Shown: in pieces, positions 13,780 to 15,126 of the stretch
Numbering within the stretch: position 1 is the stretch's first letter
Layout: every line of letters starts with the position of its first letter
Origin: Oscillospiraceae bacterium
GTDB lineage: Bacteria > Bacillota_A > Clostridia > Oscillospirales > Oscillospiraceae
Length of the DNA stretch: 15,126 nucleotides
Direction: 5' to 3'
Assembly (NCBI GenBank): GCA_902789835.1
Contig: CADAPN010000061.1
Span: 1-15,126, forward strand
Program-made: the position numbers and the translations under genes
Notes under the pieces: model-generated
Databases searched by the model: none
Seen by the model: only the letters and a program-made list of their open reading frames with translations
Told to the model about the DNA's origin: nothing

Positions 13780-14895
13780 TCAGGCCATCCCGCGGCGCTC
13801 CATGACCAGCAGGCGGCCGGTCGGGCTTTTCTGCTCCGCGATGCGGTGAAATCCCTCCCGTTCGTAGAATGCACAGGCCGGCCGGTTCGCCTCCGCCACC
13901 TGAAGGCGCAGGCATGTACGGTTCCGGGCCTCATAGAAGAAGATTGCCCTCGCCAGGAGCTGAATCCCGTATCCCTGATACCGGCAGCCCTCTTTCAGAT
14001 ACAGCAGGCTGATCCAGCCGACCCCCTGTTCCGCGCCCCGCAAGGGATCCAAATCCACCAGGCCGACCGGCTCTTCGCCGTGATACATGCGCAGAACCGA
14101 ACCCGGCTGAACGCGGTCATGCCGCACCGCCGCCATGTAATACAGGTCCGGGCTGAATCCGTACAGCGACCCGTGGGCAGCCCGCCAGGCATCCGCGTAG
14201 CAGGCTTCATAGTATTCCCGGTCGCGTTCCGGGTCAAAGCGTTCGTCCCGGAGATCGCCCGCGGTGTTCCAGCTGCTCTGTGCATCCTGAGGCAGATGGG
14301 ACACGTCGTTCATGTAGTCCACATGAAACGCGCTTCCGTCCCACAGGAGTCTCGTCACCGCGGTATTTCGAAAGATCGGCAGGCGTTCCGGCTCGGAAAG
14401 GGAAATCCCCGTGATTCCGGACATGATACAGCGGATGGTAATGCCGTGGCTGGCTACGGCGACCGTCTTTCCTTCGTTCTCCTGCGCAATTCTCCGGAGC
14501 TCCGCCAGGGCTCTCCGGCGTACCTCGCCGAAGGTTTCCGCCCCCTCCAGCCTCCAGTGTTCCGCATCCTCCAGAAACGCCCGGGCGAGTTCCGGCTGGG
14601 CATGGCGGACGTTTCCGAAAAAGCATTTCTCCCACGGGCCGACGTCCAGCTCACGCAGTGCGGTCCTGGTCTGGATCGGAAGCTGTCCGCGGCGTGCGGC
14701 CGCCTCCGCCGTCAGCACCGCGCGGCGAAGGTCGCTGGAATAGACCGCATCCACCGGGATCTTCGAAAAGCGCTCTGCCAGCGCTTCGATCTGCCGCCTT
14801 CCCAGTGCCGTGATTGCTCCGTCCCAGGACCCCTGCATCATGCGATAGCGGTTTCCCTGTGCCTGTGTATGCCGAATCAAATAAATTTCTGTCAT
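13780..14895 (-). CDS. Histidine phosphatase - GNAT acetyltransferase fusion
   Basis: A 371-aa protein with two enzyme domains. Residues about 1-190 form a histidine phosphatase (phosphoglycerate mutase-like): LIRHTQ gives Arg8 and the catalytic His9, YSSDLRRAVLTAEA gives Arg57, RELDVGPWE gives Glu82, and VAVASHGITIR gives the second His150. The usual RHG is RHT here. Residues about 245-370 form a GNAT N-acetyltransferase: the acetyl-CoA loop is RYQGYG (305-310), and the C-terminal ACAFYEREGFHR block is typical. The substrate of either half is unknown. GGAGGAG precedes the ATG, and a TTGTAT-N17-TATAAT promoter lies upstream. No terminator was seen after the stop, so read-through into the pilus-like operon is possible. 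Confidence 0.9.
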   Translation of the reverse strand: MTEIYLIRHTQAQGNRYRMMQGSWDGAITALGRRQIEALAERFSKIPVDAVYSSDLRRAVLTAEAAARRGQLPIQTRTALRELDVGPWEKCFFGNVRHAQPELARAFLEDAEHWRLEGAETFGEVRRRALAELRRIAQENEGKTVAVASHGITIRCIMSGITGISLSEPERLPIFRNTAVTRLLWDGSAFHVDYMNDVSHLPQDAQSSWNTAGDLRDERFDPERDREYYEACYADAWRAAHGSLYGFSPDLYYMAAVRHDRVQPGSVLRMYHGEEPVGLVDLDPLRGAEQGVGWISLLYLKEGCRYQGYGIQLLARAIFFYEARNRTCLRLQVAEANRPACAFYEREGFHRIAEQKSPTGRLLVMERRGMA

Positions 14896-14912
14896 CTGCT
14901 CTCCTCCAACGC

Positions 14913-14941
14913 TTGACCGCGGGGTGAAGTTCGCGTATAAT
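14913..14941 (+). promoter_or_regulatory. Promoter of purN
   Basis: TTGACC (14913-14918) and TATAAT (14936-14941) with a 17-base spacer on the plus strand. Predicted start is near 14948, leaving a 78-nt leader before purN. It faces the phosphatase-GNAT promoter at 14967-14995. Confidence 0.8.
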
Positions 14942-14966
14942 AATAAAGCTTGATCTGCGATTTCGT

Positions 14967-14995
14967 ATTATAGCGATTCCGCGGAGCGCATACAA
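14967..14995 (-). promoter_or_regulatory. Promoter of the phosphatase-GNAT gene
   Basis: TTGTAT (14990-14995) and TATAAT (14967-14972) with a 17-base spacer on the minus strand. Predicted start is near 14960 and the leader is about 65 nt. It lies within the purN leader and fires toward the purN promoter. Confidence 0.75.
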
Positions 14996-15025
14996 GTATC
15001 TTTTCCCGGGAGGCGTTGTCGCGCG

Positions 15026-15126
15026 ATGGTCAGAACGGCCGTTCTGGCTTCCGGAGACGGGGCCAGGCTCCAGGCAATTCTGGACGCAGTCTATTTCAAC
15101 GAAATACCGAACTTCGAGCTGGTTGC
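15026..15126 (+). CDS. purN: Phosphoribosylglycinamide formyltransferase, 5' end only
   Basis: The first 33 codons of a GAR transformylase, the enzyme that uses 10-formyl-tetrahydrofolate in the third step of purine synthesis. The start reads MVRTAVLASGDGARLQAILD, matching the N-terminal strand and phosphate-binding loop of PurN (usually SGxGSNLQ or SGGGTNLQ). Here the conserved Asn of that loop is Arg (GARLQ), a change worth noting in a binding loop. GGGAGG lies at 15008-15013, twelve bases before the ATG. The gene runs off the right edge. Other purine genes, its common neighbours, are not in the window and would have to lie to the right. Confidence 0.88.
   Translation, partial: MVRTAVLASGDGARLQAILDAVYFNEIPNFELV

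Noticed and set aside
13996..14285. Open frames opposite or out of frame with the phosphatase-GNAT gene
   Set aside because: They are frame shadows of a well-supported two-domain protein.

Overview
The window looks like chromosomal DNA from a GC-rich member of the Clostridia (Bacillota). Evidence for this is the Firmicutes-type YidC with its KhpB/Jag partner, the strong GGAGG ribosome binding sites, the sigma-A type promoters, and a type IV pilus-like cluster with a DUF4860-type protein and a BTAD regulator of a kind I associate with gut Clostridia. No tRNA, rRNA, CRISPR array or insertion sequence was seen.

Region 1 (1-1721): the 5' end of rpsL (minus) is divergent from recA (plus). The 440-base space between them holds a near-consensus rpsL promoter, two T6-looped dyads and an extended -10 promoter for recA. 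A two-way terminator follows recA and also serves acpP.

Region 2 (1739-5200, all minus): rpmH-rnpA-yidD-yidC-khpB, followed by acpP. This is the classical rpmH block, but dnaA/oriC is not at its head and mnmE does not follow it. A consensus promoter lies upstream, with a strong hairpin at the predicted 5' end of the transcript. L34 carries a six-residue internal deletion, and YidC has Asn where an Arg or Lys normally sits in the substrate groove.

Region 3 (5213-13737, all minus): one tightly packed run of twelve genes behind a single good promoter. In transcription order these are a secreted transglutaminase-like protein, PilC/GspF, four small single-pass membrane proteins (two or three pilin-like), a PilT-type ATPase, a BTAD regulator with a degenerate GGDEF-like domain, a two-part hypothetical protein, a lone HPt protein, QueH and GalU. 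The first seven genes look like a minimal type IV pilus-like machine, the next three like dedicated signalling, and queH-galU like housekeeping genes at the tail. No PilB, PilM/N/O, prepilin peptidase or canonical major pilin is present here.

Region 4 (13780-15126): a histidine phosphatase-GNAT fusion (minus) and the start of purN (plus). They are driven by two consensus-like promoters that face each other and whose predicted transcripts overlap at their 5' ends.

The least familiar unit is the pilus-like operon with its attached regulators (6728-13737). Functions assigned there rest on family recognition by eye, not on database searches.
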